From contig JANWVO010000030.1 in the NCBI GenBank assembly GCA_025056865.1, forward strand, positions 1 to 40,781: a stretch of 40,781 nt of DNA, in the 5' to 3' direction. The stretch comes from Bryobacteraceae bacterium (GTDB lineage Bacteria; Acidobacteriota; Terriglobia; Bryobacterales; Bryobacteraceae). Below the pieces are notes generated by a model, which made no database searches, was not told the origin of the DNA, and saw only the letters and a program-made list of their open reading frames with translations. Positions 1 to 9,112 of the stretch are shown piece by piece; the stretch's first letter is position 1; every line of letters begins with the position of its first letter. Both the position numbers and the translations under genes were made by a program.

Positions 1-6
1 GGGTGC

Positions 7-816
7 TCAGGCAGTAACCCGATCGGGAGCCGATCCGCCAGCGGTGTGGATGACAAACCGGCGGTCGGCCGGATCGGGGCTGGCGCAGGGAACCAGAGTG
101 AAGGCGGAGGCGATCTTCTGCTCGAGGGGCTCGCGCGTGAGCACGAGCAGCCCCCGGTCCTCCTGGCTCTCGCGGACATACGCAGTGACTGCGTCCAAAT
201 GCGCCAGCCGGGACGCCAGCAGATCGCTGCGCAGCGAGGCGGCGGAGACCAGCGGGACGAAGAACGGATGCACCTGGATGATCTCTTCCTCGATCCAGCG
301 GCGATACATCGGCGCCTGCTGCTCCAGGAACGCCTCCGGATCTCCCGGAACCAGGAACTCCATGTACGATCCCCGTCCTCCCATCGCTGTCCAGACCGCT
401 TGCCGGTCCAGACGCTGCGCCCGCAGGCGGACGACGCTGAAGATCGGCGGACGCATCAGATCGCCCGGACCGAGCATCTCGAATTCCTCCGGAGTCCACA
501 GGGTGGGCGGCGGCTGATCCAGCCAGACGCCCACGCCGAAGTCTGGCTGCCAGGCTGCTCCGTTTCTGGCGAGAACCGCCGCGCCGTCGTTGTGATGGAT
601 GTGCCACATCTGCAAACCCGTGACCGGATTGGCCGCCGCGGGGAACACCAGCGGACGCAGGACGTTGTATAGCTCCAGCCACCGCCGCAGGAAAAGCGGC
701 CTGACGGGAAACTCTCCCTGCTCGAACACGTAGACGTGATATCCGTGCCGCGGCTCGAGCACGTGGAAAACCAGCGCGTCCAATGGCGGGCGCTCGAATC
801 CGGCGGGAACGCTCAT
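7..816 (-). CDS. Unknown protein A downstream of vgrG (paralogue of its neighbour)
   Basis: A 269-residue protein of unknown function, the last complete gene of the T6SS run before the left edge. There is no signal peptide or membrane segment, so it is probably cytoplasmic or a secreted cargo. The C-terminal half shares spaced identities with the preceding gene product: a GDPEA-x-L block followed by a basic helix, and an ES-x-EDRG-(L/V)-L stretch near the C-terminus. Both N-terminal parts have an FP...(W)L-rich helix. The two are therefore diverged paralogues. The start ATG overlaps the upstream stop by four bases (ATGA), so translation is probably coupled. Position after vgrG suggests a spike-associated adaptor, effector or immunity-like role, but no motif proves it. 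The call as a gene is firm; the function is open. Confidence 0.75.
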   Translation of the reverse strand: MSVPAGFERPPLDALVFHVLEPRHGYHVYVFEQGEFPVRPLFLRRWLELYNVLRPLVFPAAANPVTGLQMWHIHHNDGAAVLARNGAAWQPDFGVGVWLDQPPPTLWTPEEFEMLGPGDLMRPPIFSVVRLRAQRLDRQAVWTAMGGRGSYMEFLVPGDPEAFLEQQAPMYRRWIEEEIIQVHPFFVPLVSAASLRSDLLASRLAHLDAVTAYVRESQEDRGLLVLTREPLEQKIASAFTLVPCASPDPADRRFVIHTAGGSAPDRVTA

Positions 817-1679
817 CGTCTGGCCTCCAGGGGAAAGGGAATGTTCTGCTGTTCGAGGGCGGCCACGAGGGCGGCAATCGTCTCATCGAGCGAATCCTGC
901 GCCGCCAGCAGAACGCCGCGGTCTTCCGGGCTTTCGGCGAAGTACAGCGGGGACGCTTCGAAAAGGCCTTCCAGGGCGTCCTGCTCGATGTTGAAGAAAT
1001 CCGTGCTGCGGAGCCGCGGAAGCACAAACAGCAGCCCGCGGTATTCCACCCGGTCCTCCCAGCCGCGGCCGAAGACTTTCTTCAGCGTGCCAAGGAACCT
1101 GTGCCGGAGCATGAGGGCCTTGTTGAGTTCCGCTTCCGGATCTCCCATGGCGAAAATTTCCCGGAAATGCGGACTGTTGCGCACGCCCGGGGAGATCTTC
1201 AGCGGCGGAGCCGCCGTGTTCGGATCCGGGCCGGGGAACAGGATGGTGACGCCCCCGAAGCCAAGGAACTCCTCCAGAAACGGCTTCGGATCTGGCAGTG
1301 GGATCCAGTAGGTCTGCCCGTGGGTGTAGTTCGACAGGACGAACTGCTTCTCCTGATTGCGGATCGCGTCCAGTTCTTCCTGCGGAGGCGTGCCAGGCAT
1401 CGGAGCCCAGGGGCTGCGGGAGAAGCTGAAGACCGGGCGCAGATCAAGCGAGCGCTGAACGAACGCGTCCTGGCAGTACATGTTGATCTCCCGCAATTCC
1501 ATGAAGCACTGTGGCCTGAGCGCGCGGGGTTTCAGGTGATCGAACAACAGGTAGAGAAAAGCGCGGAGCCAGGCTCTCTCCTGCGTTCTGCTCGGAAAGG
1601 AAGACACAGGGAGCCAGTAGAGATGGCAGCGGGTGAGCGATTCCGCCTTGACCCAGGGGCGAGCATCCGGCACGGGCAT
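813..1679 (-). CDS. Unknown protein B downstream of vgrG (paralogue of protein A)
   Basis: A 288-residue soluble protein I cannot assign to a family. It is similar in its C-terminal third to the next gene product (GDPEAEL block around residue 190; AESPEDRGVL near the C-terminus). The N-terminal part is rich in Trp, Phe and Tyr with predicted helices, and the middle holds a Pro/Gly-rich stretch. It lies about 20 bp after the preceding gene and overlaps the following gene by 4 bp, so the three genes after vgrG look like one translational group. A tandem pair of related proteins beside vgrG could be adaptors that load cargo on the spike, or an effector with a related partner. Neither can be told from sequence alone. 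Confidence 0.75.
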   Translation of the reverse strand: MPVPDARPWVKAESLTRCHLYWLPVSSFPSRTQERAWLRAFLYLLFDHLKPRALRPQCFMELREINMYCQDAFVQRSLDLRPVFSFSRSPWAPMPGTPPQEELDAIRNQEKQFVLSNYTHGQTYWIPLPDPKPFLEEFLGFGGVTILFPGPDPNTAAPPLKISPGVRNSPHFREIFAMGDPEAELNKALMLRHRFLGTLKKVFGRGWEDRVEYRGLLFVLPRLRSTDFFNIEQDALEGLFEASPLYFAESPEDRGVLLAAQDSLDETIAALVAALEQQNIPFPLEARR

Positions 1680-1700
1680 TCTCAGGTCTCCGGGCGGGCA

Positions 1701-2423
1701 TTACATCGTGAAAGAGTTGACGGCGAACTTCAGGTTGGAGAGCTTCACCCCGGTATGCGTTTCCAGAGCCGCCAGTTCCGACTTGATGGCGCCAATCCTG
1801 GCTTCCAGCGGATTCGTCCTCTGGATGAGGGGAACCGTCCGGCTCTCGTAGACCTCGACGCCCAGGCAGGTTCCGGCCAGCTTGAGTTCAAGGCCGACGA
1901 TGCCGTTGGCGATTGCCTTGTGGTCGTTATTCAGGCCGCTGAGCGCGAACTTGTTGGCATAGGCTTCCGATGAATTCAGGCCGATGTTCTTCTCGTCGAT
2001 GAACGTCTTCAGGAACGAGACGATATTGTTCATGTTGCTGGTCGGCTCGTTCATCATCCTCGGGGCGCTGTGATTCTCGGTCAGCGGCGAAACGAACGTA
2101 TTCAGCGTCGGTCCGACGCGGTTGACGAGGCTCGGCCCGGTGACATCGCGCTTGTGGAGCCCGTTGGTCGCGTGCATGAAGATGGTGTCCTGGAGCTTCC
2201 GCATCGCCCCCACCGTGCACTGGAAGTTGACGTTGGTCTGGAAGGTGCGGTTCACGGTCACCGTGCTGATCAGGTTCACATCGATCTGTTCCTTTTTCGT
2301 GCCGTGAATCAGCGCCTCATCCGTCTGCGAGCCTTTGCCGAGCGCGCCCATCTTCGGCTTCCATGCGTCCTTGCCGATCTCAACGCGGGTCTTGGTCTTC
2401 GTCTTGCCGTCGAACGAGCCCAT
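1701..2423 (-). CDS. Unknown protein directly after vgrG, possible spike or baseplate accessory
   Basis: A 240-residue protein starting with ATG 28 bp after the vgrG stop, preceded by a GAGAGGAGGA ribosome-binding site. It has no signal peptide, no TM and few hydrophobic stretches. The N-terminal 40 residues are Lys/Gly/Thr rich, residues about 45-75 alternate in a beta-strand pattern, and the C-terminus is predicted helical then strand. It does not show PAAR-repeat features (no Pro-Ala-Ala-Arg motifs, no metal-site Cys/His pattern). Gene position suggests a spike-tip, adaptor or effector role. No family recognised. Confidence 0.75.
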   Translation of the reverse strand: MGSFDGKTKTKTRVEIGKDAWKPKMGALGKGSQTDEALIHGTKKEQIDVNLISTVTVNRTFQTNVNFQCTVGAMRKLQDTIFMHATNGLHKRDVTGPSLVNRVGPTLNTFVSPLTENHSAPRMMNEPTSNMNNIVSFLKTFIDEKNIGLNSSEAYANKFALSGLNNDHKAIANGIVGLELKLAGTCLGVEVYESRTVPLIQRTNPLEARIGAIKSELAALETHTGVKLSNLKFAVNSFTM

Positions 2424-2451
2424 GGATGTCCTCCTCTCAGAAAACGGATTC

Positions 2452-4095
2452 TCAGCCCACTTCCCGCAGGAACTGCTTGCAGCGGATGTGAACCGTGCCG
2501 CCGGCGTGGATGTTGATGTCGCCGTCGGAATGGATCAGCAGCGTCTTTTCCCCCTCGAACATCGAAATGCGGATGTGCTCCGGCGTGGCGACGACGATCG
2601 TCTCGCTGCCTTCCATGTCGTCCATGACGATGCGGTTGCCGCTCTTGGTGACGATCCGCTTGATGTCGTTGTTGCCCTGCTCGTCGCCGTGCAGCCCATC
2701 GTTGGGAGGCTTGTCATTGCCGTTCCATAGCGAGCCAAGGACGATCGGGCGGTTCGGGTCCCCCTGCTCAAAGGCAACGAGAACCTCGTCTCCGATCTCC
2801 GGCACGAAGTACATGCCCCGCCCGTTTCCGGCATGGGGTGTCACCACCGGCGCCCATCCGCCCTCGTTGCTTTCGCTTTCCCACGGGAACTGCACCTTGA
2901 CGCGGGCGGCGTCGATGGGATCCACGTTGTCGAGCACGCGGGCGACATAGACGCCGAAGTTGCGCCCCGAAATCGGCGGCGGCGCGGGTTCCGGCGGCAC
3001 GGCAGCCGGCGGCTGCGTAGGCAGGACGGGCTGCACCGCCAGCGGCGCTTCCCGGATCACCGAAGGCGCGGGCCGCTTCTCGTCGGCATACACCCGGAAA
3101 GGCATGCACCAGAACCGGTTCGAGTAGCCTTTCCCCAGCTCCCACAGATGCTCCAGCCTGTATACGCCGTATCTGCCGCCGACCTCGATGCTGCCATCGA
3201 TCTCCACCTTGCCGCCGATCAGGATGGACGCCTCGCGCGATTCTCCGTACGCCGTGCAGGCGTGGATGCGCCGGCGGCGGGCTTCCAGCCGGAGCTCATC
3301 TTCAAACTTGCCGTGGTCGCCCGACAGGAACTTGTCATACAGGGTGTCGGCCAGCTTGTGTTCCGAAGAACCGGCGTCCGAGCCTCCGCGCAGCGCGCCC
3401 AGCGAGTCCTCCGCCGGCGGGCTGTCCGTCACGTTTTCGAACTCCCGGCTCATCGCCTCGGCCCGGTCGTAGTTGACGCCGTGGATGGCGCATTCATACA
3501 GGCGCCCCTTCGTCCGGAACACGTGCAGGCTGCCCTCCTTGCGCCAGCTCAGCGGACAGATTTCATTGGTGAATTCCTTCAGCACATCCACTTTGCGGCC
3601 GGGCGCCCGCAGGAAGCAGCCGTGCCGGTCGGCGAGCCGGTGCAGGAAGCTCCAGTCGGTCTCGCCGTATTGCAGCAGCGTCAGCGGCGCGCCGCCAATT
3701 TTCAGGTCCCCGGCCCTGTCATCGAGCAGCTTGCCGGCGATCTCGCGGGGCGTCATCTTCAGGAAAGTCCGCGAGCGCTTCTTCACGTCCAGAAGGTAGG
3801 ACCACCCGATGCCCGAATACAGCAGCGTGCAGCCGCCTGCCATCCTGTACTCGGATTCCACGCCGAGGACCAGGCCGTCGAACAGGATCATCTCGAGCCC
3901 GTCCTGCGAGACGGCAGTCACCAGCAGCGGCTTGCCAATGTCGCTCTCGAACGGATGGCGGCTCTCCGGAGGCTGCCAGAAGCGCAGCAGGCAGGCGGAA
4001 TGCCGGTTCAGTTGATGGACGATGCCCACCTCCTGAAGGCTGATCTGCTCCGGTTCTTTCTCGTCGACGTAGATTCGCAGGAATGCAGGCCGCAT
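2452..4095 (-). CDS. vgrG: VgrG/TssI spike protein
   Basis: A 547-residue T6SS spike subunit. The N-terminal gp27-like part contains a Tyr-Gly-Glu-x-Asp-Trp-x-Phe-Leu-x-Arg-Leu block (about residues 143-154), the usual VgrG signature in the form YxExDxxFLxRL. After a Pro-rich linker (about 355-385) comes the gp5 OB-fold, with an ARVKVQFPW strand and the IGDEVLVAF...GDPNRPIVLGSLWNG motif. The last about 80 residues alternate hydrophobic and polar residues, as in the triple-stranded beta needle. No extra C-terminal effector domain is present; it ends soon after the needle. Start ATG has a GGAGG sequence about 10 nt upstream. It follows the FHA/DUF1080 gene by 81 bp. The trimer is expected to cap the Hcp tube and puncture target cells. 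Confidence 0.93.
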   Translation of the reverse strand: MRPAFLRIYVDEKEPEQISLQEVGIVHQLNRHSACLLRFWQPPESRHPFESDIGKPLLVTAVSQDGLEMILFDGLVLGVESEYRMAGGCTLLYSGIGWSYLLDVKKRSRTFLKMTPREIAGKLLDDRAGDLKIGGAPLTLLQYGETDWSFLHRLADRHGCFLRAPGRKVDVLKEFTNEICPLSWRKEGSLHVFRTKGRLYECAIHGVNYDRAEAMSREFENVTDSPPAEDSLGALRGGSDAGSSEHKLADTLYDKFLSGDHGKFEDELRLEARRRRIHACTAYGESREASILIGGKVEIDGSIEVGGRYGVYRLEHLWELGKGYSNRFWCMPFRVYADEKRPAPSVIREAPLAVQPVLPTQPPAAVPPEPAPPPISGRNFGVYVARVLDNVDPIDAARVKVQFPWESESNEGGWAPVVTPHAGNGRGMYFVPEIGDEVLVAFEQGDPNRPIVLGSLWNGNDKPPNDGLHGDEQGNNDIKRIVTKSGNRIVMDDMEGSETIVVATPEHIRISMFEGEKTLLIHSDGDINIHAGGTVHIRCKQFLREVG

Positions 4096-4176
4096 ATTCC
4101 GGTTCCCTCCGGGGCTGCTCCGTGCCGGCGCGCGCCTCGATGCCGCGCGGCAGCCGGCAGGGCGGCGCGCCCGCCG

Positions 4177-6249
4177 CTATTTCTTCTTCTTCCGCCTCTC
4201 AAACCCGACTTTCACCGTGCATGTGCCGGCGAAGGTGACGCGCGAACCGCCCTTCAGCGGCACCGGTTTTCCGGGCTCGATCCGTTTCTTGTCGACAAAC
4301 GTGCCGTTGTAGCTGTTCGTGTCCATGATGTAGAGCTTGCCGTTCCTGAAGTGGAACTGCGCATGGAAGCGCGAGATCATCCGCTCGGCGTCGCGCAGCA
4401 CGATGTCGTTCTTTGCGCCGCCGTCCTCGGGGATGGCGCCCACCAGCACCACTTCCTTGTCGATGTTGAAGCGCTTGCCCTTGTCGAGCCCCGCCACGAC
4501 CTCGACGTAGGGATCGCGGCGGCGCCGCATGGCGAAGATCCAGGCCAGCAGCGCGACGCAACCCGTGCCGGCGCCCGCCGCGCCGATGGCGAGAATCGAC
4601 GACCGCCGCTGGTTGGCGTAGTTGAGCCGCGACCGCAGCGCCTGCACCTGCGGATTGTCCGGCGCGATCCGCTCGGCGGCATTCAGCGCCTTCTCCGCCG
4701 CAAGCAGGTTGCCCGCCAGGAAGGCGGCTTCCGCCGCCTGGATGCTCTGCGCCAGCGTCATCTGCTTCTCCTGCTGGGCCCGCTCCTGCTCCGTGCTGGC
4801 TGCGGCCTTCTCCGCCTCCCGCCGCTGTTGCTCCTCGAGCTTCGCCATCGCCTCCTTGCGTCCGTTGAATGCCACCTGGTTGTTCGGGTTGAGCGCGAGG
4901 ATCTGGTCGAAAATTGCGATCTGCCGGGCCGGGTCGGACTCCTTCAGCGCCTGCTGGAGCAGCATGGCTTCCTGCTGCGTCCGCTGCTCCTGCTTCATCT
5001 GGGCCATCTGCTGCTGCTGGAGCTGCTGCTGGAGCGCGGCGGCGCCGGCATCGGGCGCGCCCGGAGCCGCGGCCGGCAGCGAAGGCATGGAGGGAACGGC
5101 CGGAGCCTGGGGCAGCGAGGTGATCTCGGTCTTCTTCGGTCCGAGGCCGAACGTCTTCGGCAACTGCACGGCGCGCACGTTGCGGATGTCAATGTCGGCA
5201 TCGTCTTCCGGCGTGTAGAACGCAATGACGCCCGGCGTGCTGCGCGCGTCCTTCTTTGGATTCGTGCCCTCGGGGCGCGCGTCGTTGAAATCCGTGACGG
5301 CGACGCCGTCGGCCCACACCTGGATGTGGCGGCCATGCGCGGCGATGGTTACGGTGACGAACTGGTTCGCCGCGCCGATGTTCTTCCGCGCCGTCGTCAG
5401 CCCCATCAGCGCGCCGGTCGCGCCCGGCTGCACGTTCACCTCATAGCCGGAGCCGAGCTGGCCCGGATCGCCGCGGAACAGGATGCCGTAGCGGCGGCGC
5501 TCGCCGGCCCGCTTGGAGTTGATGCGGATGTCGGCCTGGAAAAGGAAGTCCCCGAACTGGAGCAGGGACTCCAGTTGGCCGGGGCCGTCCGAGCCGTGGA
5601 TCATTCCGCGCGCCACCGTCCACTTGGCCTCCTTCGGCTTGCCGCCGCCGAACAGGCGGCCCAGGCCGCTTTTCTGTTTGGCCGGCTCGCCCGTCGACTT
5701 CCACCCGGACAGGTCGTTGCCGTTGAACAGCAGGTCCGGCTTGAGCAGCCGCAGCCGCATGTTCCGGATCTCGACGCGGCCGCCGCCGCGCGCCTCCAGA
5801 ATGAAGAAACCCGCGGGCGCCACCGGCGCCGTGGAGTGGTCGATCATGCGGCCGGAAACGCGCACGCCCACGCCGCCGCCGGATGCCTCCACGTCTACCG
5901 GCACCCACGAGCTCGACGCGAGCGAGGAGAATTCGATGCCGTAGCCCGTCTCCTTCGGGTTTCCGTCACGGGCGGCGCGCACGTAGAGCGCGCCAGCAGC
6001 GCCCTTCTCGGCCCGGATCTCGAAATGAAGCAGAAAGTCCGCGAAAGGAGTATTCGAGCGGAGCTGCCCCTGGCCGCCTTCGGCCACCAGCACCCCGCGC
6101 GCGGCCGACCACGCGGAGCCGGACAGCGTCCAGCCGAAATGCGATTCGCCGTCGTGCAGCACGATCCAGCCCTCTTCGGGCGGCGGAGCCTGCGCGCCCA
6201 GCCACCCAAGCAGGAGGACCGCAACCGGAATGGCGATGACCCGTTTCAT
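4177..6249 (-). CDS. Bitopic DUF1080-DUF1080-TM-FHA protein of the T6SS cluster
   Basis: A 690-residue membrane protein with a signal peptide or anchor at residues 1-20. Two consecutive jelly-roll domains of the DUF1080 (3-keto-disaccharide hydrolase/laminin-G-like) type follow at about 26-168 and 172-362; the second opens with the typical LFNGNDLSGW motif. Next are a Gln-rich coiled coil (about 403-435) and TPR-like helices (435-540). A single TM helix lies at about 550-573, followed by basic residues. The C-terminal FHA domain (about 580-685) carries the SRFH and NSYNGT motifs that bind phosphothreonine. Topology is therefore sugar-binding-like domains in the periplasm and FHA in the cytoplasm. 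Canonical T6SS loci often encode a soluble FHA protein; the envelope-spanning form here could link wall or glycan sensing to kinase signalling, or replace part of the missing TssL/TssM anchor. Confidence 0.88.
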   Translation of the reverse strand: MKRVIAIPVAVLLLGWLGAQAPPPEEGWIVLHDGESHFGWTLSGSAWSAARGVLVAEGGQGQLRSNTPFADFLLHFEIRAEKGAAGALYVRAARDGNPKETGYGIEFSSLASSSWVPVDVEASGGGVGVRVSGRMIDHSTAPVAPAGFFILEARGGGRVEIRNMRLRLLKPDLLFNGNDLSGWKSTGEPAKQKSGLGRLFGGGKPKEAKWTVARGMIHGSDGPGQLESLLQFGDFLFQADIRINSKRAGERRRYGILFRGDPGQLGSGYEVNVQPGATGALMGLTTARKNIGAANQFVTVTIAAHGRHIQVWADGVAVTDFNDARPEGTNPKKDARSTPGVIAFYTPEDDADIDIRNVRAVQLPKTFGLGPKKTEITSLPQAPAVPSMPSLPAAAPGAPDAGAAALQQQLQQQQMAQMKQEQRTQQEAMLLQQALKESDPARQIAIFDQILALNPNNQVAFNGRKEAMAKLEEQQRREAEKAAASTEQERAQQEKQMTLAQSIQAAEAAFLAGNLLAAEKALNAAERIAPDNPQVQALRSRLNYANQRRSSILAIGAAGAGTGCVALLAWIFAMRRRRDPYVEVVAGLDKGKRFNIDKEVVLVGAIPEDGGAKNDIVLRDAERMISRFHAQFHFRNGKLYIMDTNSYNGTFVDKKRIEPGKPVPLKGGSRVTFAGTCTVKVGFERRKKKK

Positions 6250-6344
6250 CGGCGTCTCCCCTGTCTGCCTGCGCGTCGGCTCCCGTCTTCAATAACGGAA
6301 TCCGGACTGCGGCTGTGTTGCCGGCGCTGGCAGCAACATGATTC

Positions 6345-9029
6345 CTAATCCGGCGTGACCACGCTGAACGTCAATCCTTCGCCTTCGCGGACGGTGACCG
6401 GTTCGGCCCCTTCCGCGCCTTCGATCACCTTCTCGACTCCCGGGTCGTAGTCGATGCAGATCGACTGCCCTGCCGCGGCCTCGCCCGACAGCAGGATGCC
6501 GGCCAGCGGCGACAGCACCATCTGCTGCATCGTGCGCTGCACCGGCCGCGCGCCGTAGGCGGGGTCGTAGGATTCCTTCGCCAGATAACTGAGCGCAGCC
6601 GGCGTGATCTCAAGCCCGATCTCGCGGTCTTCGGCCAGCTTCTTTTTCAATTGCCTGACGTTCTTCATCACGATCGCTTCCAGCTCCCGCTCGGTGAGCG
6701 GATTGAACGTGATCACCTGGCCGATGCGGTTGTACAGCTCCGGCCGCAGGTTGCGCTTCACCACTTCCACGATGACCTGCTTCTGCACCTCGGGATCATC
6801 GCTGGCTTCGATGGCCTCGCGCACGCCGAGGTTCGACGTGAACAGCACCATCGTGTTGGAGAAGTCGCAGAAGCGGCCCTTGGCGTCGGTGAGGCGGCCT
6901 TCGTCGAGCACGCCAAGCAGCAGGTCGAGAATCTCCGGCGCGCCCTTTTCGACCTCGTCGAACAGCACGATCGAATACGGATTGCGGCGGACCTGCTCGG
7001 TGAGGAAGCCGCCCTCCTCGCTTCCGACGAGGCCCGGCCGGCTGCCGATCAGGCCGGAAACGGAGCTCTTGTCCTTGTACTCGCCCATGTCGATGCGGAT
7101 GAGCGCGTTCTCGTCGTCGAACAGCGCCTCGGCTAGCGCCTTGGCCAGCTCCGTCTTGCCGACGCCCGTGGGCCCCACGAAGAGGAAGCTGTTCGGCTTG
7201 CGGCCCGGCTGAAGGTCGGCGCGCATGCGGCGCGCGGCGTCGGCCACCGCGCAGACGGCCTCGTCCTGTCCGAAGACGCGCTCCTTCAGGCGCTCCTCGA
7301 GCTTCATCAGCCGCTCCTTCTCGCTCTCCATCATGCGGCTGGACGGGATGCCGGTCATGTCGGCGATGACTTCGGCCACATGCTCCGGCAGCACCGTGTC
7401 CGGCACCAGCGAGACGCCGGCGGTCTGCTTCTCCAGATCCGCCAACTGCTGCTCGAGGTACTTCAGCGACCCGTAGCGGATCTCGGCCGCCTTGGTGACG
7501 TCGCCTTTCTTCTCGGCCGCCTCGAGCGCCGCGGTCTGCTCCTGGATGGCCTGCTTGGTCTTCTGGAGCATGTCCAGCGCGTTCTTCTGGCTGTTCCAGT
7601 CTTCGACAAGCCTGGTCACCTGCGGCTCGAGCGCGGCAATCTCGGCGCGCAGCGCCTCGACGGCGCGCAGCGCAGCGGGCGTCGACGCGGAAGACTCCAG
7701 CGCCTCCAGCTCCGCCTTCTTGCGCAGCAGCAGGCGCTCCTTCTGGTCGATGTGCGTCGGCTTGGACTCCTTCTGCATGCGGATGCGCGCGCAGGCCTGG
7801 TCGATGACGTCGATGGCCTTGTCCGGCATCCAGCGGCCGCGGATGTAGCGGCGGCTGAGCTTGATCGCCGCCTGAAGCGCATCGTCGGTGAGCTTCACGC
7901 CGTGGAAGGCCTCGAAGCGCGGCCGCAATCCGCGCAGCATGACCATCATCATCTCGTCGTTGGGCTCTTTGATCTGGACGACGTCGAAGCGGCGGGCCAG
8001 CGCGCCGTCCTTCTCGATCTTCTCGCGGTATTCGTCGAACGTCGTCGCGCCCAGGCAGCGCAGCTCGCCGCGCGCGAGCGCTGGCTTCAGGATGTTGGCC
8101 GCGTCCATGCCGCCTTCGGTGCCGCCGGCGCCCACCAGCGTGTGCAGCTCGTCCAGGAACAGGATGATCTCGCCCTTGCGCGCGCGCACCTCGTCGACGA
8201 CGCCCTTGATGCGCTCCTCGAACTCGCCGCGGTACTTCGCGCCGGCCACCATCGCCGTGAGATCCAGCGCAATCACCTTGCACTTCTTGAGCGACTCCGG
8301 CACGTCGCCCGCGGCGATGCGCTGCGCCAGCCCTTCCGCGATGGCCGTCTTGCCGGTGCCCGGCTCGCCGACCACCACCGGGTTGTTCTTGCTCTTGCGC
8401 AGCAGCGTCTGGATCACCTGCCGGATCTCGTCATCGCGGCCGATGACGGGCATCAGCTCGCCCCGCGCCGCGGCGGCGGTGAGATCGCGGCCGTATTTCT
8501 CCAGCAGCTTTCCGCCGGTGAGCGGCTTCGGCGCGGCGCCGGGCATGGACCGGCCGGCCTGCTTCTCGCCCAGCGTCTCGCCAATCTCGGCGCGTGTCTC
8601 CACCGTCTTCTCGATGACCTGCTTCGTCAGCCCGTTCTGGCGGAGATCGCCGCGCAGGGCCTCCTCGCCGTACTCGACGGCGGCCATGATGAAGTCGATC
8701 GGCTCGGCGCGCTCGGCCCCGCGGCGCTCCATCATTTCGAAGGATTTTTCGATGAGATTGCGAAGCGCGCTGCTGGCTGTGGGGCGCCGCCCGGGTTCGA
8801 GCGGCGCATTGCGCTCGGTGTTGAGACGCGTGGCGAAGGTCTCCAGCAGCGCATCGACGGCGATGCCTGCCTTGTCCAGCACGGCGGCGAGCGGCGATTC
8901 CGCGTCCAGCAGCACGTAAAGCATGTGGAGCGGCGTGATCTGCGCCTGCTTGCGCTGCTCGGCCAGCAGGCGCGAGCGTTCGAGGGCGTCCTCGAGCTCG
9001 TTGGAGATCTTGTCGAGGTTGATGGCCAC
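6345..9029 (-). CDS. tssH: TssH (ClpV) AAA+ sheath-recycling ATPase
   Basis: An 894-residue Hsp100 protein that would extract and unfold contracted TssB/TssC sheath. An N-terminal Clp repeat domain (1-150) is followed by the first AAA+ module with Walker A GEPGTGKT (221-228) and Walker B (IILFLDELH, 288-296). A coiled-coil middle domain lies at about 415-535. The second AAA+ module has Walker A GPTGVGKT (619-626) and the usual C-terminal small domain. Both ATP sites look intact. The start ATG has an AGGAGG sequence upstream. General ClpB disaggregases have the same layout; position between tssK and the vgrG segment is the main reason for the T6SS call. Operon spacing is 83 bp after tssK. Confidence 0.92.
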   Translation of the reverse strand: MAINLDKISNELEDALERSRLLAEQRKQAQITPLHMLYVLLDAESPLAAVLDKAGIAVDALLETFATRLNTERNAPLEPGRRPTASSALRNLIEKSFEMMERRGAERAEPIDFIMAAVEYGEEALRGDLRQNGLTKQVIEKTVETRAEIGETLGEKQAGRSMPGAAPKPLTGGKLLEKYGRDLTAAAARGELMPVIGRDDEIRQVIQTLLRKSKNNPVVVGEPGTGKTAIAEGLAQRIAAGDVPESLKKCKVIALDLTAMVAGAKYRGEFEERIKGVVDEVRARKGEIILFLDELHTLVGAGGTEGGMDAANILKPALARGELRCLGATTFDEYREKIEKDGALARRFDVVQIKEPNDEMMMVMLRGLRPRFEAFHGVKLTDDALQAAIKLSRRYIRGRWMPDKAIDVIDQACARIRMQKESKPTHIDQKERLLLRKKAELEALESSASTPAALRAVEALRAEIAALEPQVTRLVEDWNSQKNALDMLQKTKQAIQEQTAALEAAEKKGDVTKAAEIRYGSLKYLEQQLADLEKQTAGVSLVPDTVLPEHVAEVIADMTGIPSSRMMESEKERLMKLEERLKERVFGQDEAVCAVADAARRMRADLQPGRKPNSFLFVGPTGVGKTELAKALAEALFDDENALIRIDMGEYKDKSSVSGLIGSRPGLVGSEEGGFLTEQVRRNPYSIVLFDEVEKGAPEILDLLLGVLDEGRLTDAKGRFCDFSNTMVLFTSNLGVREAIEASDDPEVQKQVIVEVVKRNLRPELYNRIGQVITFNPLTERELEAIVMKNVRQLKKKLAEDREIGLEITPAALSYLAKESYDPAYGARPVQRTMQQMVLSPLAGILLSGEAAAGQSICIDYDPGVEKVIEGAEGAEPVTVREGEGLTFSVVTPD

Positions 9030-9112
9030 GGGCTTCCTCCTGGGAGTTGGCGAAACGATGCTGGGATGTCAAACACCGGCGCGGGCCGCTCTGGCGGAGC
9101 AGCCCGGAAAAC

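Noticed and set aside
2833-6348. Plus-strand open frame of 1171 codons
   Set aside because: It is antisense to the vgrG and DUF1080-FHA genes and mirrors G+C-rich codons; its product is Arg/Leu/His-rich with no domain.
9067-9072. Perfect TTGACA on the minus strand before tssH
   Set aside because: No acceptable -10 lies 16-18 bp downstream, so I do not call a promoter.
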